Shown: positions 54,690 to 63,892 of the stretch, in pieces
How the letters are laid out: the number at the start of each line of letters is the position of its first letter
How positions within the stretch are numbered: the stretch's first letter is position 1
Assembly: GCA_002307295.1 (NCBI GenBank)
Contig: DBTY01000055.1
Location: 194,772 to 258,771 of the forward strand
Length of the DNA stretch: 64,000 nucleotides
From: Ignavibacteriales bacterium UBA1304
GTDB taxonomy: Bacteria; Bacteroidota; Ignavibacteria; Ignavibacteriales; Ignavibacteriaceae
Reading direction: 5' to 3'
Translations under genes and position numbers: made by a program
The notes under the pieces: generated by a model
Databases searched by the model: none
Seen by the model: the letters and a program-made list of their open reading frames with translations, nothing else
What the model was told of the DNA's origin: nothing

Positions 54690-56792
54690 ATGAAAAAATA
54701 TATCATTAAAGTTGTATTTATTGCGCTATTTTTTTCCAGCATTTCTTTTAGTCAATGGTCATTTATAAATCCTCCATACCCACAGTCCAGCTCGTTTTTG
54801 TGCCTTAGTTTTGCTGACAAAAATGTAGGATGGGCCGCTGGCGACTTAGGAACAATTATCAAAACGACTGACGGCGGACTTAATTGGGAGGCTCAAGAAA
54901 GCAATGTATTTGGAACTATTAGTTCAATCAGCTTTATAAATTCCGATTACGGTTGGGCTCTATGCGGAAACGATGTGTTAAGGACCACGAACGGAGGAAA
55001 AACATGGAGTCTTGTTTACAAGCAAATAGATTCTTATTCGCCTTTACTCTCTATTAACTTTGTAGACGCTACGCATGGTTGGGCCGTGGGAAGAAATGCG
55101 AAAATTTTCAAAACTTCAGACGGCGGAATTTCATGGACGCTGCAAACCGCTTTTGGTTCTATTATATTTCATTCGGTTTATTTTACAGATATTAATAACG
55201 GAGTAGCTGTAGGCGATTATACTATAGTTAAAACCTCAGATGGGGGGAAGAATTGGAAAGTAGCATTGTCTATTCCACAGGGCAACTCGTTTCTATCTGT
55301 ATATTTTATAAATTCTAAGATTGGCTGGGCTGTAGGTTCTTCAGGTATCATTAAAAAAACTACAGACGGAGGCGACACATGGAGCGATAAGAAAAGCCGC
55401 TATACAGGCACATTGTTATCAGTTATTTTTGCAAACGAAAATTTTGGTTGCGCTGCAAGCAACAATGGAATAATTTTAATTTCCAAAGACGGCGGCGAAA
55501 GCTGGACAATAAAACAAAATGTGAAAAGTTCGGCAACATCTATCTTTTTTTCTGATACGCTTAATGGAACTATCGTTGGCTATGGGGGAGTTATACAAAA
55601 TACTTCCGATGGAGGCAATACTTGGAACTCAATTCAGAAATTCGTTACTTTATCAGATATGAAGTCCGTTTATTTCCCTACCTCTAAGCTTGGCTATACA
55701 GTCGGTTCTTCGTGTACAATTCTTAAATCTACCGATACCGGAGACTCATGGCAGCTTCAGAATACCCCTTCAACTGATAATCTTTTATCAGTATACTTCC
55801 TGAATGAAACAGAAGGTTTTGCAGTAGGCGAAAATGGCGCTTTGTTATCCACTACTGATGGAGGAGTTAATTGGATTAAAAATAATTCCGGCGTTACAGT
55901 TTCCTTAACTTCTATAAGATTTTCTGATCAAACGACTGGTTTTATTGTTGGAAACAAAGGGCTTATTCTTAGAACTTCCGACAGAGGGAAAAACTGGACA
56001 AGCGTATCTTCAGGAACTACTTATAATTTGAATGCCGTTTGTTTTGCCGACGCTAATACTGGCTGGATAACAGGCGACGGCGACGCTTTATTGAAAACTA
56101 CGGATAATGGAAACAGCTGGTTCTTTCAGTTAAGCAGAGCTGGTTATCTTAGTTCTCCCTGTTTTATAAATGCGAAAATTGGCTGGGTGTGTACGGGGTT
56201 CTATGAACCATACTTATTAAAAACATTAAATTCCGGTTCTGGTTGGATTATTCAAGATAATTCCGTTAACCTAGGCCGCTTTATTAAAGATCTGTATTTT
56301 GGGGATGAAAATACCGGGTGGTTATTTTGCGACCAGGGATACGTCTTAAATACTTCTGATGGCGGAACTACGTGGAATAGAAAAAGGGTGAGAACCGTAA
56401 ATACGTTAAATTCCGCTTTTTTTGTAGACTCTAAGACTATAATTGCAGTCGGCGACGGTGGAACGATTATAAAAACAACAACTGGGGGAATAGTTTCTGC
56501 AACAAATGGCAATGACCAGCGCTTGCCAGATAATTTTCTTTTGTATCAAAATTATCCTAACCCGTTTAACCCTACTACTACAATAAAATACTCTATCCCT
56601 TCATCTTCGCATATAAAGCTAACTATTTATAATATGCTGGGGCAAATTGTAAAAGAACTAGTTAATGAAACAAAACCTGCCGGAACATATCAGGTTGAGT
56701 TTGACGGAAGCAGTTTATCTTCTGGCGTTTACTTTTATTCATTACGAACAAACAATTTTTGCAAGACCAATAAATTTATTCTACTGAAATAA
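54690..56792 (+). CDS. Secreted YCF48-like beta-propeller protein with T9SS sorting domain
   Basis: This 700-residue exported protein has a signal peptide (ending ISFSQ) and about 14 repeats pairing a GWAxG-type strand with an Asp-box turn: GWAAGDLGTIIKTTDGGLNW, GWAVGRNAKIFKTSDGGISW, GWAVGSSGIIKKTTDGGDTW, FIVGNKGLILRTSDRGKNW and others, the YCF48/HCF136 pattern. It ends with a type A sorting domain (FLLYQNYPNPFNPTTTIKYS, LTIYNMLGQIVKEL, SSGVYFYSL, ending KFILLK). Fourteen repeats suggest two seven-bladed propellers. Plant HCF136 helps assemble photosystem II, but here a surface binding role is more likely. It shares a promoter region with the BNR protein. Confidence 0.87.
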   Translation: MKKYIIKVVFIALFFSSISFSQWSFINPPYPQSSSFLCLSFADKNVGWAAGDLGTIIKTTDGGLNWEAQESNVFGTISSISFINSDYGWALCGNDVLRTTNGGKTWSLVYKQIDSYSPLLSINFVDATHGWAVGRNAKIFKTSDGGISWTLQTAFGSIIFHSVYFTDINNGVAVGDYTIVKTSDGGKNWKVALSIPQGNSFLSVYFINSKIGWAVGSSGIIKKTTDGGDTWSDKKSRYTGTLLSVIFANENFGCAASNNGIILISKDGGESWTIKQNVKSSATSIFFSDTLNGTIVGYGGVIQNTSDGGNTWNSIQKFVTLSDMKSVYFPTSKLGYTVGSSCTILKSTDTGDSWQLQNTPSTDNLLSVYFLNETEGFAVGENGALLSTTDGGVNWIKNNSGVTVSLTSIRFSDQTTGFIVGNKGLILRTSDRGKNWTSVSSGTTYNLNAVCFADANTGWITGDGDALLKTTDNGNSWFFQLSRAGYLSSPCFINAKIGWVCTGFYEPYLLKTLNSGSGWIIQDNSVNLGRFIKDLYFGDENTGWLFCDQGYVLNTSDGGTTWNRKRVRTVNTLNSAFFVDSKTIIAVGDGGTIIKTTTGGIVSATNGNDQRLPDNFLLYQNYPNPFNPTTTIKYSIPSSSHIKLTIYNMLGQIVKELVNETKPAGTYQVEFDGSSLSSGVYFYSLRTNNFCKTNKFILLK

Positions 56793-56804
56793 TACTATAC
56801 GAAA

Positions 56805-56826
56805 GAGGACGGCGTAAGCCGTCCTC
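56805..56826. repeat. Perfect GGACGGC hairpin after the YCF48-like gene
   Basis: Arms GAGGACGGC (56805-56813) and GCCGTCCTC (56818-56826) pair perfectly around a GTAA tetraloop. There is no T tract, so it looks more like a palindromic repeat. A sequence starting the same way (GGGGACGGC ACAC GCC) is cut by the window end at 63985-64000. Confidence 0.65.
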
Positions 56827-56854
56827 CATTTGTGTAGCGTCACCATATTTCATT

Positions 56855-57018
56855 TTACTTTGTTAATATCATTTTCCTGCTTTGAGAGAAACTGCCAGCG
56901 TCAAGTTTGTAAAGATAAACGCCGCTTGCCAGCTTGCCTGCGTTAAACTTAACCGAATGAACGCCAGCCCCCATATTGCTATTTACAAAAATTATTATTT
57001 CCTGTCAAAAACGTCGAA
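56855..57018 (-). pseudogene. Broken duplicate of a T9SS sorting domain
   Basis: Reading the minus strand, this stretch matches the last ~50 codons of the BNR protein at 52515-52700, including MGAGVHSV, FNAGKLASGVYLYKL-like codons and a final MILTK stop at 56855. A one-base deletion near 56990 plus in-frame stops (TAATAA after the DVFDRK codons) break the frame, and nothing upstream continues the protein. It is the tail of a lost T9SS gene or a segmental copy. Confidence 0.8.
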
Positions 57019-57191
57019 TCCTTTCGGCTAGAAAATAAATTATCGTGTTATAAAAATGCTAATCCATTTTTTTACATTACTCCAATTCATCCTGTTCATT
57101 GCTTTTCTAATCCGTAAATTCAGACGCTTTAAGCTTTTTTTCGGCATTTAGGAGAACGTCCCGGTTGATCGGGAAATCTCGTCGACCCCGC

Positions 57192-57222
57192 AAAAAAAGC
57201 CTTCTCGATTTATCGGGAAGGC
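57192..57222 (-). terminator. Rho-independent terminator of the efflux operon
   Basis: Arms 57199-57209 (GCCTTCTCGAT) and 57212-57222 (ATCGGGAAGGC) pair with one wobble, followed on the minus strand by seven Ts (57192-57198). It lies 39 bases after the MFS stop codon. Confidence 0.85.
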
Positions 57223-57260
57223 ATTTACAAAATAAGATGTGAATGATCTTTACTTCGATT

Positions 57261-58904
57261 CTAATTTTGAAGATATTCTTTTCCCCACACGTATTTCCAA
57301 ATGCTTCTAAATTTAGGAAATATATGCGACGAGGGTTTTATATAATGCGATAAAAGAATCCCCATAAGAACCATAACTCCAAATATAAACAAGCTTCCAG
57401 ATATTTCCTTCCAACTAAGAAGCATAGATTGCATATACGCTCTATTGTAGAGCATATTTGTAGCTATTAATTTAGCTTGCTCCACGCTATGCCCGCTTGC
57501 AATAGAACCGCGCAGTGTATTTTGATAAAGAATATTTGACAATGGATTTAGAGAATCAATATCTTGCGATAATATCATCATATTTTTCTTTTGCAAATAC
57601 TCTAAAATATTTGTGCACAAGCTATTTGCTACAGTTACTCCTGTCGCCGAACGAACAAATCCCAAAAGCGTTAAACCGACGAAGAAATGAGAAAATGGCA
57701 CTTCATCGGATACATAAACTGTAAGACTGATATATAAGGCAACATATCCTAATCCTCTTAAAACATACGGAAGATAAAGGTCCTCTTTTGCCAAAGAAGG
57801 CGAAAATTTAAAATAGAGTATAAGATGTACTAACGCAAGACACAGAAAACCGACCCAAAGAATGGGTTTGTATCCGCCTTTAAATATAGAAAGCCAATAG
57901 TATGAAGCGGCGCTTCCAACCGCAATACCGGCAAATACAGCCCAATTTAGCGAAGAATTGTTCAATATATCGTAATGTAATATACCAGCCGTATAGACAT
58001 TCATAAAAACATTTGAAGAGCTTAAGAGAATCTGCAATAAAGCAAATAAAAACAACGCAACCAATAAAGTTTTATACTTAAAAGCTTCCGGCATAATAAA
58101 TGGGCGTCGAATCCTAAACATGCGCTGCACAGCGCAATAAAATAGCACAATTGCAGTAATAATGGCCAAACAAATGTATTCAGAATGAAACCAATCCAAA
58201 CGCTTGCCATATTCAAATATGAAGCTAAGAGTCAATAACCAAAAACTCCACAACCCCATACCCAGCCAATCGATTTGATAAAGAGGAATTTTTTTCATCA
58301 TTCTGATTGGCCGCATAAGGAAATAGTGCGTAATCATAACGCATAATTGCAACGAAATAATTGCAATAAACATGTATTTCCAATTATATAGATATGAGAT
58401 TTGGGCTGTTAAAATACCCGAAAGCTGAATACTTCCCAAAACATACAAATAGACAACAGGGAAAAACACTGAAAAATCTCTTTTAGGAGTTAGCACTAAC
58501 TGAACAGACGAAAAGCACTCAAACGTCCCTATCATCTTGAATATGCCAACAAACAGGGAAGTAATAATAAGAACTATGAGATTAGAAGAGTACATATTGA
58601 TAACATTACCTATTATTATCATTGCCGCACAAGTAATCAGAATATGCCGCGAAGTGAAGCGGAATTTAATCCTGAACAGCAGCGGAAAGATCATAGTAAT
58701 GCCAATGATAGTAGCGTTAGATATCAGTTTCACATCCTCCACAGTAAGCCCTTTTTCACCTACTAACTCATTCAGATTCGTAAGATAAATGGCATTCGAA
58801 AACTGAAAAACGAACACAGTGAGGAGCAATATAATAAATCGCAAGCGATCAGGAACAAAATCCTTAAAGGCTACGATACGGTATTTTCCATGGGGCATTG
58901 TCAT
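57261..58904 (-). CDS. EmrB-like MFS drug/efflux transporter
   Basis: This 547-residue inner-membrane protein has about 14 hydrophobic helices, the size and layout of the DHA2 (EmrB/QacA) branch. The opening FQFSNAIYLTNLNELVGEKGL and VYLYVLGSIQLSGILTAQISY near helix 5 fit, although the standard motif A is degenerate. Its ATG overlaps the stop of the membrane-fusion gene (ATGA). With the adaptor and TolC-like genes upstream it should form a tripartite pump across both membranes. The exported compounds are not known. Confidence 0.82.
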   Translation of the reverse strand: MTMPHGKYRIVAFKDFVPDRLRFIILLLTVFVFQFSNAIYLTNLNELVGEKGLTVEDVKLISNATIIGITMIFPLLFRIKFRFTSRHILITCAAMIIIGNVINMYSSNLIVLIITSLFVGIFKMIGTFECFSSVQLVLTPKRDFSVFFPVVYLYVLGSIQLSGILTAQISYLYNWKYMFIAIISLQLCVMITHYFLMRPIRMMKKIPLYQIDWLGMGLWSFWLLTLSFIFEYGKRLDWFHSEYICLAIITAIVLFYCAVQRMFRIRRPFIMPEAFKYKTLLVALFLFALLQILLSSSNVFMNVYTAGILHYDILNNSSLNWAVFAGIAVGSAASYYWLSIFKGGYKPILWVGFLCLALVHLILYFKFSPSLAKEDLYLPYVLRGLGYVALYISLTVYVSDEVPFSHFFVGLTLLGFVRSATGVTVANSLCTNILEYLQKKNMMILSQDIDSLNPLSNILYQNTLRGSIASGHSVEQAKLIATNMLYNRAYMQSMLLSWKEISGSLFIFGVMVLMGILLSHYIKPSSHIFPKFRSIWKYVWGKEYLQN

Positions 58905-59962
58905 CGTGATTTTACGTATACCTCCGCGCTCATACCGCTTTTTAGCAGTTTAATATTCTCGCGGCTGTTTTCTGCCGTAAGCTCAATCTTAACAGGAATA
59001 AGCTGTTCAGTTTTTACAAAATTGCCGGTTGAATTATCCGTTGGTATAAGCGAAAAAGCCGCTCCAGTCGCATTTGAAAGAGCCGATACTCTGCCAATAA
59101 ATTTAGTATTTGGAACCGCGTCTACTTTAATTTCAACTCTATCCCCAATTGAAATATTTTTCGTCAACTTTTCTTTATAATTAGCCACTACCCAAACTTC
59201 ATCATCGTCTACAATGCTTACTATCGATTGACCTGGTTGTATCAATTGCCCCATATGCATATCTTTTCGCCCTACAATTCCATTGCAAGAAGCAGTAATC
59301 ACAGTATAAGACAGATTCAATTTTGCAATATCCAAAGCAGCTTTTGCTTGTTTGATATTAGCTTCATTTTGCGATAAACGTTTAATTTGTTCCTCGCCTA
59401 TCAAAACAGTCGATTTTTTCTGACGCACCAGCATATCATATTTTGCCTTTGTAGCTTCATATTCGGTTTTTACCCTATCAAACTGATCCTGAGTTACGGC
59501 ATCCTGCGCTAACAGATTTTTGTATCGTTTTAAATCCGTTGTAGCGTTCTCTAATCTGACTTTAACTTCTTCTACGCCGGCATCTGATACCGAAATATTA
59601 TTATGAGTAGTATTAATAGTAGAGCCCATTATATTCTTTCCTGCAATAGCATTAGCATAGTTAGCTTCAGCCTGCGCTAATTGAAGAATATATTCGCTAT
59701 TATCTAGAACAATAAGAGTATCGCCTTTATTTACGTGCTGATACTCCTCAAATCTAATTTCTTTTATATAGCCCTGCACATGCGAATTAACTGGAGCTAT
59801 ATATCGTTTTACTTGAGCGTTATCTGTATATTTTGAATTAGTAACTGCCATTAATTGAACCGCTACCCATATTATCGCAATAGCGATAAAAATGAGAGTT
59901 ACATAGTTGAATATTCTATAACGAATACTTTTTACTTTTTTCTTGTTTTCTTGATTTTCCAT
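58901..59962 (-). CDS. EmrA/HlyD-family membrane fusion protein
   Basis: This 353-residue adaptor has one N-terminal transmembrane helix (YVTLIFIAIAIIWVAVQLMA, residues ~16-36), a lipoyl-like half motif (YIAPVNSHVQGYIKEIRFEE, KGDTLIVLD), a helical hairpin (~75-200) and the second half (YTVITASCNGIVGRKDMHMGQLIQPG), ending in a beta-barrel domain (SIGDRVEIKVDAVPNTKFIGRV). Adaptors of this type link an inner-membrane MFS pump to TolC. The gene lies eight bases after the tolC-like gene. Confidence 0.9.
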   Translation of the reverse strand: MENQENKKKVKSIRYRIFNYVTLIFIAIAIIWVAVQLMAVTNSKYTDNAQVKRYIAPVNSHVQGYIKEIRFEEYQHVNKGDTLIVLDNSEYILQLAQAEANYANAIAGKNIMGSTINTTHNNISVSDAGVEEVKVRLENATTDLKRYKNLLAQDAVTQDQFDRVKTEYEATKAKYDMLVRQKKSTVLIGEEQIKRLSQNEANIKQAKAALDIAKLNLSYTVITASCNGIVGRKDMHMGQLIQPGQSIVSIVDDDEVWVVANYKEKLTKNISIGDRVEIKVDAVPNTKFIGRVSALSNATGAAFSLIPTDNSTGNFVKTEQLIPVKIELTAENSRENIKLLKSGMSAEVYVKSR

Positions 59963-59970
59963 ATTTCTAC

Positions 59971-61290
59971 TTATAATTTACCTATTGTGCGTTGAAGTTT
60001 GTAGTAATTAAACACTATGTTAATTTTAGCGTTCACCACCTGAAACTCCGCATTTAATTTGGTATTACTGGCATCAAGCATTTCTGTTATCAACACCAGA
60101 TTATTTAAATATCTATAGTTAATCACGCCATAATTTTCAGCCGCCAACTGCAAACTTTTTTCTAATGCGCTTAGTTGATCAAATGACTCTTTATATTTAA
60201 TAAAAGAGCTTTGAACTGCCAACATTGCTTGCTCTTCAATCACGCTCTGCTCGTCAGTTGCCATATCTTGTTGCTTTTTAGCTAACAGCACATTCTGTTT
60301 TGTAGTATAAAGCGAAGACAAATTATATTTCAGCCCCACGCCGACATACCAGTAATTTAGGTTTTGGTTTATTGGCGGAACTTCTATTGTAATAGGTCCG
60401 TCAAAATGGTTGGCTGCAACTAATGCAATCGAAGGCAAAAAATTGGCTTTTGCAATATTAATTTCTTTTTCTGCAACTTGTAATTTTACCGTAGCAGATT
60501 TTAATTCTGGCAAACTTTGTTTTGCTGTCTGCATCAAATCTGGCAATATCTCAGCGCTCATACTAAAATTTAGTATCGTAGAATCTGGTTTAATTTCAGT
60601 ATCGCTCGGCAAACCTAATGCTGTTGTCAAATGATAGTTAAGTATTTTACAATTATTATCAATTTCAATTAATGAAAGTTCAATATTTTTGAGCGTTAAT
60701 TCATGCCGAGTAACGTCGTTATTTAACGCCATCCCTTCCAGACGCTTTGCCTTTATTTGCTTAATTAATAAATTTGTTTGTTCTATGTTTTTCACATAAA
60801 TTTCTCTTTGGTTCATCAATTCAAACAAATCAAGATAATAGCCTATAAGAAGAAACCGAACATCCATTTGTTCTCTTTGGTAATTTAGTTGAGCTATTTG
60901 CTCTTCCAGTTCAGCTTTTTCTATACTATTCGAAATCGCTCCGCCTGCAAAAACAATTTGAGACGCTTCAAGCGCGAAGTTATTTCCGAAATGTGGCATT
61001 GGCGCATTGGTGAAATTGGAGAAATTTCTATCGGTTAGGAAAGCATCTCCCAAATAGGATGCAGAAAGAGATAAATTGACAGAAGGCAAACTTTGATTCT
61101 TAACTAAGTCTGTTGCTTTTCTGGAAGTTTCAATTCCCGCGCTTAATAGTTTAAGTTGTTTGCTGTTTTCTGAGACCAACCGGAACATTTCGTCAAGCGT
61201 TAACGCTTTAACTTTGCCAGTCTGGGCTGAAAAATTTGTCGCTAATAACAATATAGAAACAGCTATTATTAGCCAATATATTTTATTCAT
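59971..61290 (-). CDS. TolC-like outer-membrane efflux protein
   Basis: This is a 439-residue outer-membrane factor with a signal peptide (ending TNFSAQ). The two structural repeats are visible as paired long helices: LTLDEMFRLVSENSKQLKLLSAGIETSRKA at the start of the first, and LPELKSATVKLQVAEKEINIAKANFLPSIALVA at the second. Length is normal. It gives the exit duct for the pump encoded downstream and follows marR by 28 bases. Confidence 0.88.
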   Translation of the reverse strand: MNKIYWLIIAVSILLLATNFSAQTGKVKALTLDEMFRLVSENSKQLKLLSAGIETSRKATDLVKNQSLPSVNLSLSASYLGDAFLTDRNFSNFTNAPMPHFGNNFALEASQIVFAGGAISNSIEKAELEEQIAQLNYQREQMDVRFLLIGYYLDLFELMNQREIYVKNIEQTNLLIKQIKAKRLEGMALNNDVTRHELTLKNIELSLIEIDNNCKILNYHLTTALGLPSDTEIKPDSTILNFSMSAEILPDLMQTAKQSLPELKSATVKLQVAEKEINIAKANFLPSIALVAANHFDGPITIEVPPINQNLNYWYVGVGLKYNLSSLYTTKQNVLLAKKQQDMATDEQSVIEEQAMLAVQSSFIKYKESFDQLSALEKSLQLAAENYGVINYRYLNNLVLITEMLDASNTKLNAEFQVVNAKINIVFNYYKLQRTIGKL

Positions 61291-61318
61291 ATCTTTTGTA
61301 ATTTTTTTACGCGTATTG

Positions 61319-61768
61319 TCAGGTATTCAGGCCCGCAAGCGCATTATTTTCAACTTTTAGTAATAATTTAATAAGAGTTGCCTGTTCTTCTTTTGTTATC
61401 CCCTTAAGAGAAATTATCAACGATTTTTCCCAGCATTTTACCACGTCATCTTTTATAGCTTTTCCGCTTGGCGTAGTATATATGTTGCATTTCCTGCTAT
61501 CTGTCGCATTTTTTCTTTTATCGACATAGCCTATTGCCACTAACTTATCAATAATGCGAGTAGTATTGGCAAAATCCTTTTGAGATTTTTCCGCTAATTC
61601 CCCAACAGTTAAACCGTCATTTCCCCACAAGAAATAGAGGATTGCCCATTGTTCCGGAGTAATTTTTAATTTATCCTTGGCAATAATTCTGAATATGTAT
61701 CTTTTCAAAAGCGATTCCGCCATTGCGATCCTATAATTAACTGTATTTTCGAGATTAAAGCCTTCCAT
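61319..61768 (-). CDS. MarR-family transcriptional regulator
   Basis: This 149-residue winged-helix repressor has its recognition region in LTVGELAEKSQKDFANTTRIIDKLVAIGYVDKRKNATDSRKCNIY (residues ~55-100), with the typical DxR wing (ATDSRK). MarR proteins repress efflux operons and release DNA on binding phenolic or drug-like ligands. It is the first gene of the marR-tolC-emrA-emrB operon, and two palindromes just upstream are likely its binding sites, so autoregulation of the pump is expected. Confidence 0.9.
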   Translation of the reverse strand: MEGFNLENTVNYRIAMAESLLKRYIFRIIAKDKLKITPEQWAILYFLWGNDGLTVGELAEKSQKDFANTTRIIDKLVAIGYVDKRKNATDSRKCNIYTTPSGKAIKDDVVKCWEKSLIISLKGITKEEQATLIKLLLKVENNALAGLNT

Positions 61769-61814
61769 TATTATTCCGTTTCTATATTTTTTATTTTGTA
61801 ACTGTCAGAGAAAA

Positions 61815-61863
61815 ATTATATTTGCCATGACAAATATAATGATTTTTGCTTGTCATGACAAGC
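61815..61863. promoter_or_regulatory. Two palindromic operator candidates for the MarR protein
   Basis: A 26-bp near-perfect palindrome at 61815-61840 (core TTTGCCATGACAAA, one mismatch) and a 16-bp perfect palindrome at 61848-61863 (GCTTGTCATGACAAGC) share the TTGTCATGACAA core. Their centres are 28 bp apart, 59-87 bp upstream of the marR start. Confidence 0.75.
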
Positions 61864-62039
61864 TTTTTCAGAAATTAATTAATTTCTGAATTAATTTAAT
61901 TAGGAATATTTAACTACAAAAGCCGCTATTCCATTTATTTATAATGTTTTTCTTCGCCAATTCAGTTTGATATTTTTTTACTTTCAATAGCTATTTCGCA
62001 TATAATTAAGTTCTAGTTTGGTAAATCATACTAAAATGT
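61864..62039. other. AT-rich spacer
   Basis: The region between the operators and the broken gene contains GAAATTAATTAATTTC (61872-61887), a short AT palindrome, which may overlap the efflux promoter. No other feature was recognised. Confidence 0.35.
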
Positions 62040-62551
62040 TTACGATTTTACTGAATCAGTAACGAATATCTGTCCAAAAATTTTATTATAATGATATACG
62101 TTATCATTATTGCCCATTTCTGTCCAGACTAACAGGAATGTATGGTCGTTACGAAAACCAATTCTGGCTTGCGAATCGTTACTGCAAACGCCTGTAGTAT
62201 CGTTAATTCTAACTGGTTTGTAAAGCGGCGCTCCCGCTTTAGATATTTTCTGGATATAAATATTATTATTTTCAGCCCAGGTTTTATAGACGTTTCCGGC
62301 GCTGTCTCTTGAAAAAAATCTTGGAGCGGAATATCCTTGTAGTCATCCGTCGCTTTAACAAGCGAATGTTTAATCTGAACCTCGCCGCTGGCTGAGTTTG
62401 TTATTTCGACATTGTTTAATTTGTTTGATGAAAAATCCGCGGCGCTTGTTTGTATCCACGAATTAACATAATCAGGCTTGTTCTACGCAAAAGCCGCTGC
62501 ATAAAAAGAGAAAGCAAATATGAATAAAAGAATTGAAAAATTACGTAACAT
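62040..62551 (-). pseudogene. Broken secreted-protein gene
   Basis: An ATG at 62551 after GGGGG opens a signal peptide (MLRNFSILLFIFAFSFYAAA, then FA). A TAG at codon 23 (62483-62485) sits where QNKPDYVNSWIQ would begin, consistent with CAG to TAG. About 60 codons later the frame shifts, and the correct frame continues as GYSAPRFFSRDSAGNVYKTW, YIQKISKAGAPLYKPVRIND, GFRNDHTFLLVWTEMGNNDN to a stop at 62040. The product resembles the beta-rich secreted proteins elsewhere in the window. Two lesions argue for a true pseudogene rather than a read error. Confidence 0.75.
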
Positions 62552-62827
62552 ATTACCCCCGTAAATAAGATCAATGAATTAGAAATTACTTCGTAATAAT
62601 TTGAGTATTTTATAAATAAAACGCTATACGCAAAATATTAAAAATTTAAAAAATTGCGCCTAGAATCTTCATCCCTTGGTAACCCCGATTTACCGGAGAT
62701 TCTTGCAGACCGCGCGAAACAGCCAAGTGAGATTTATAAATAATTAAACTATATTGCGTAAAAGAATTAAACAAGTATTTTAGTTTTGACCGCTATGCAT
62801 AGCTAATAAAAAGAAAAAGGAAAACCA
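62552..62827. other. Intergenic region upstream of galM with a nested hairpin
   Basis: At 62662-62703, AGAATCT pairs with AGATTCT and an inner GGTAA pairs with TTACC. The CCCCGATTTACCGG part resembles CCCGGTTGATCGGG near 57162-57175, so it may be a dispersed repeat. The rest is AT-rich. AAGGAAA precedes the galM start. Confidence 0.4.
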
Positions 62828-63892
62828 ATGAGAAAAAAGGAATCGTTCGGAAAGCTTGCCAATGGACTGGAAGTAAACTCGTATTTGCTTAAGAATGCAA
62901 ACGAAATGGAAGTGAAAATTATTGAATACGGCGCAATTGTAGTTTCCATTACGACTCCCGATAGAAACGGAAAGTTTGCCGACGTAACCCTTGGTTATGA
63001 CAATCTTGAAAGCTATGTAACTGATACTTTCTGCTTTGGCGCTATAGTCGGCAGATATGGCAACAGAATTGGAAAAGGAAAGTTCACGCTTGACGGAAAA
63101 GAATATCAGCTCTCTATCAACAACGGCAAAAATCATTTGCACGGCGGAACGGAAGGATTTAATAAAAAAGTATGGAGCGCAGTAAATACAAAAGAGGAGC
63201 CTACAGATGGCGCCGCATCAATAACGCTTAAGTATATAAGCAAAGACGGCGAAGAAGGATATCCGGGAACTGTAGAGCTGACAGTAAAGTATACTTTGAC
63301 TAATGATAACGAACTTTTAATAAACTACTCTGCAACAACGGATAAGAAAACTATACTTAATCCAACGCATCACTCGTACTTCAATCTGAGCGGCGACATG
63401 AACAAAACAATATTAGGCCACGAAGTAATGATTGACGCAGATAAGTTTACTCCAATAGACAAGGATTTAATAACGACTGGCGTATATGCCGAAGTAACTA
63501 ATACTCCAATGGATTTTAGAACGCCCAAAATAGTGGGCAAAGATATTGAGGCGAATTATGAGCAGTTGAAGTTAGCAGGCGGATATGACCATAACTGGGC
63601 GTTGAACAAACATGGCAAAGCGCTAGCGAAGTTTGCAAGTGTATATGAAGCCGTAAGCGGAAGGCTGATGGAAGCCTGGACGGATCAGCCTGGAGTACAG
63701 TTTTATTGCGGCAATTTTATAGACGGAACTGCGAAGGGGAAGAACGGAATAGCCTATGCAAAGAGAACCGGTCTGTGTCTGGAAGCTCAGGCATATCCAG
63801 ATTCTCCAAATAAACCTGATTGGCCGTCGCCAGTATTAGAGCCCGGGAAAGTCTACATACAAACGACTATTTACAAATTCTCATCAAAGTAA
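62828..63892 (+). CDS. galM: Aldose 1-epimerase (mutarotase)
   Basis: This 354-residue enzyme interconverts the alpha and beta anomers of galactose and other aldoses. Motifs: GAIVGRYGNRIGKGKFTLDGK (residues 79-99, with the substrate-binding Asn and Arg), NNGKNHLHGGTEGFNKKVW, NPTHHSYFNLSG with the catalytic His, GGYDHNWALNK and GLCLEAQAYPDSPNKPDWPS with the catalytic Glu. Length is normal. It has no signal peptide and appears to be a single-gene unit. It fits the sugar-use theme of the window. Confidence 0.92.
   Translation: MRKKESFGKLANGLEVNSYLLKNANEMEVKIIEYGAIVVSITTPDRNGKFADVTLGYDNLESYVTDTFCFGAIVGRYGNRIGKGKFTLDGKEYQLSINNGKNHLHGGTEGFNKKVWSAVNTKEEPTDGAASITLKYISKDGEEGYPGTVELTVKYTLTNDNELLINYSATTDKKTILNPTHHSYFNLSGDMNKTILGHEVMIDADKFTPIDKDLITTGVYAEVTNTPMDFRTPKIVGKDIEANYEQLKLAGGYDHNWALNKHGKALAKFASVYEAVSGRLMEAWTDQPGVQFYCGNFIDGTAKGKNGIAYAKRTGLCLEAQAYPDSPNKPDWPSPVLEPGKVYIQTTIYKFSSK

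Noticed and set aside
54690..56792. Photosystem II assembly factor
   Set aside because: The YCF48 repeat pattern is shared with HCF136, but the signal peptide, sorting domain and lack of photosynthesis genes make a surface protein more likely.
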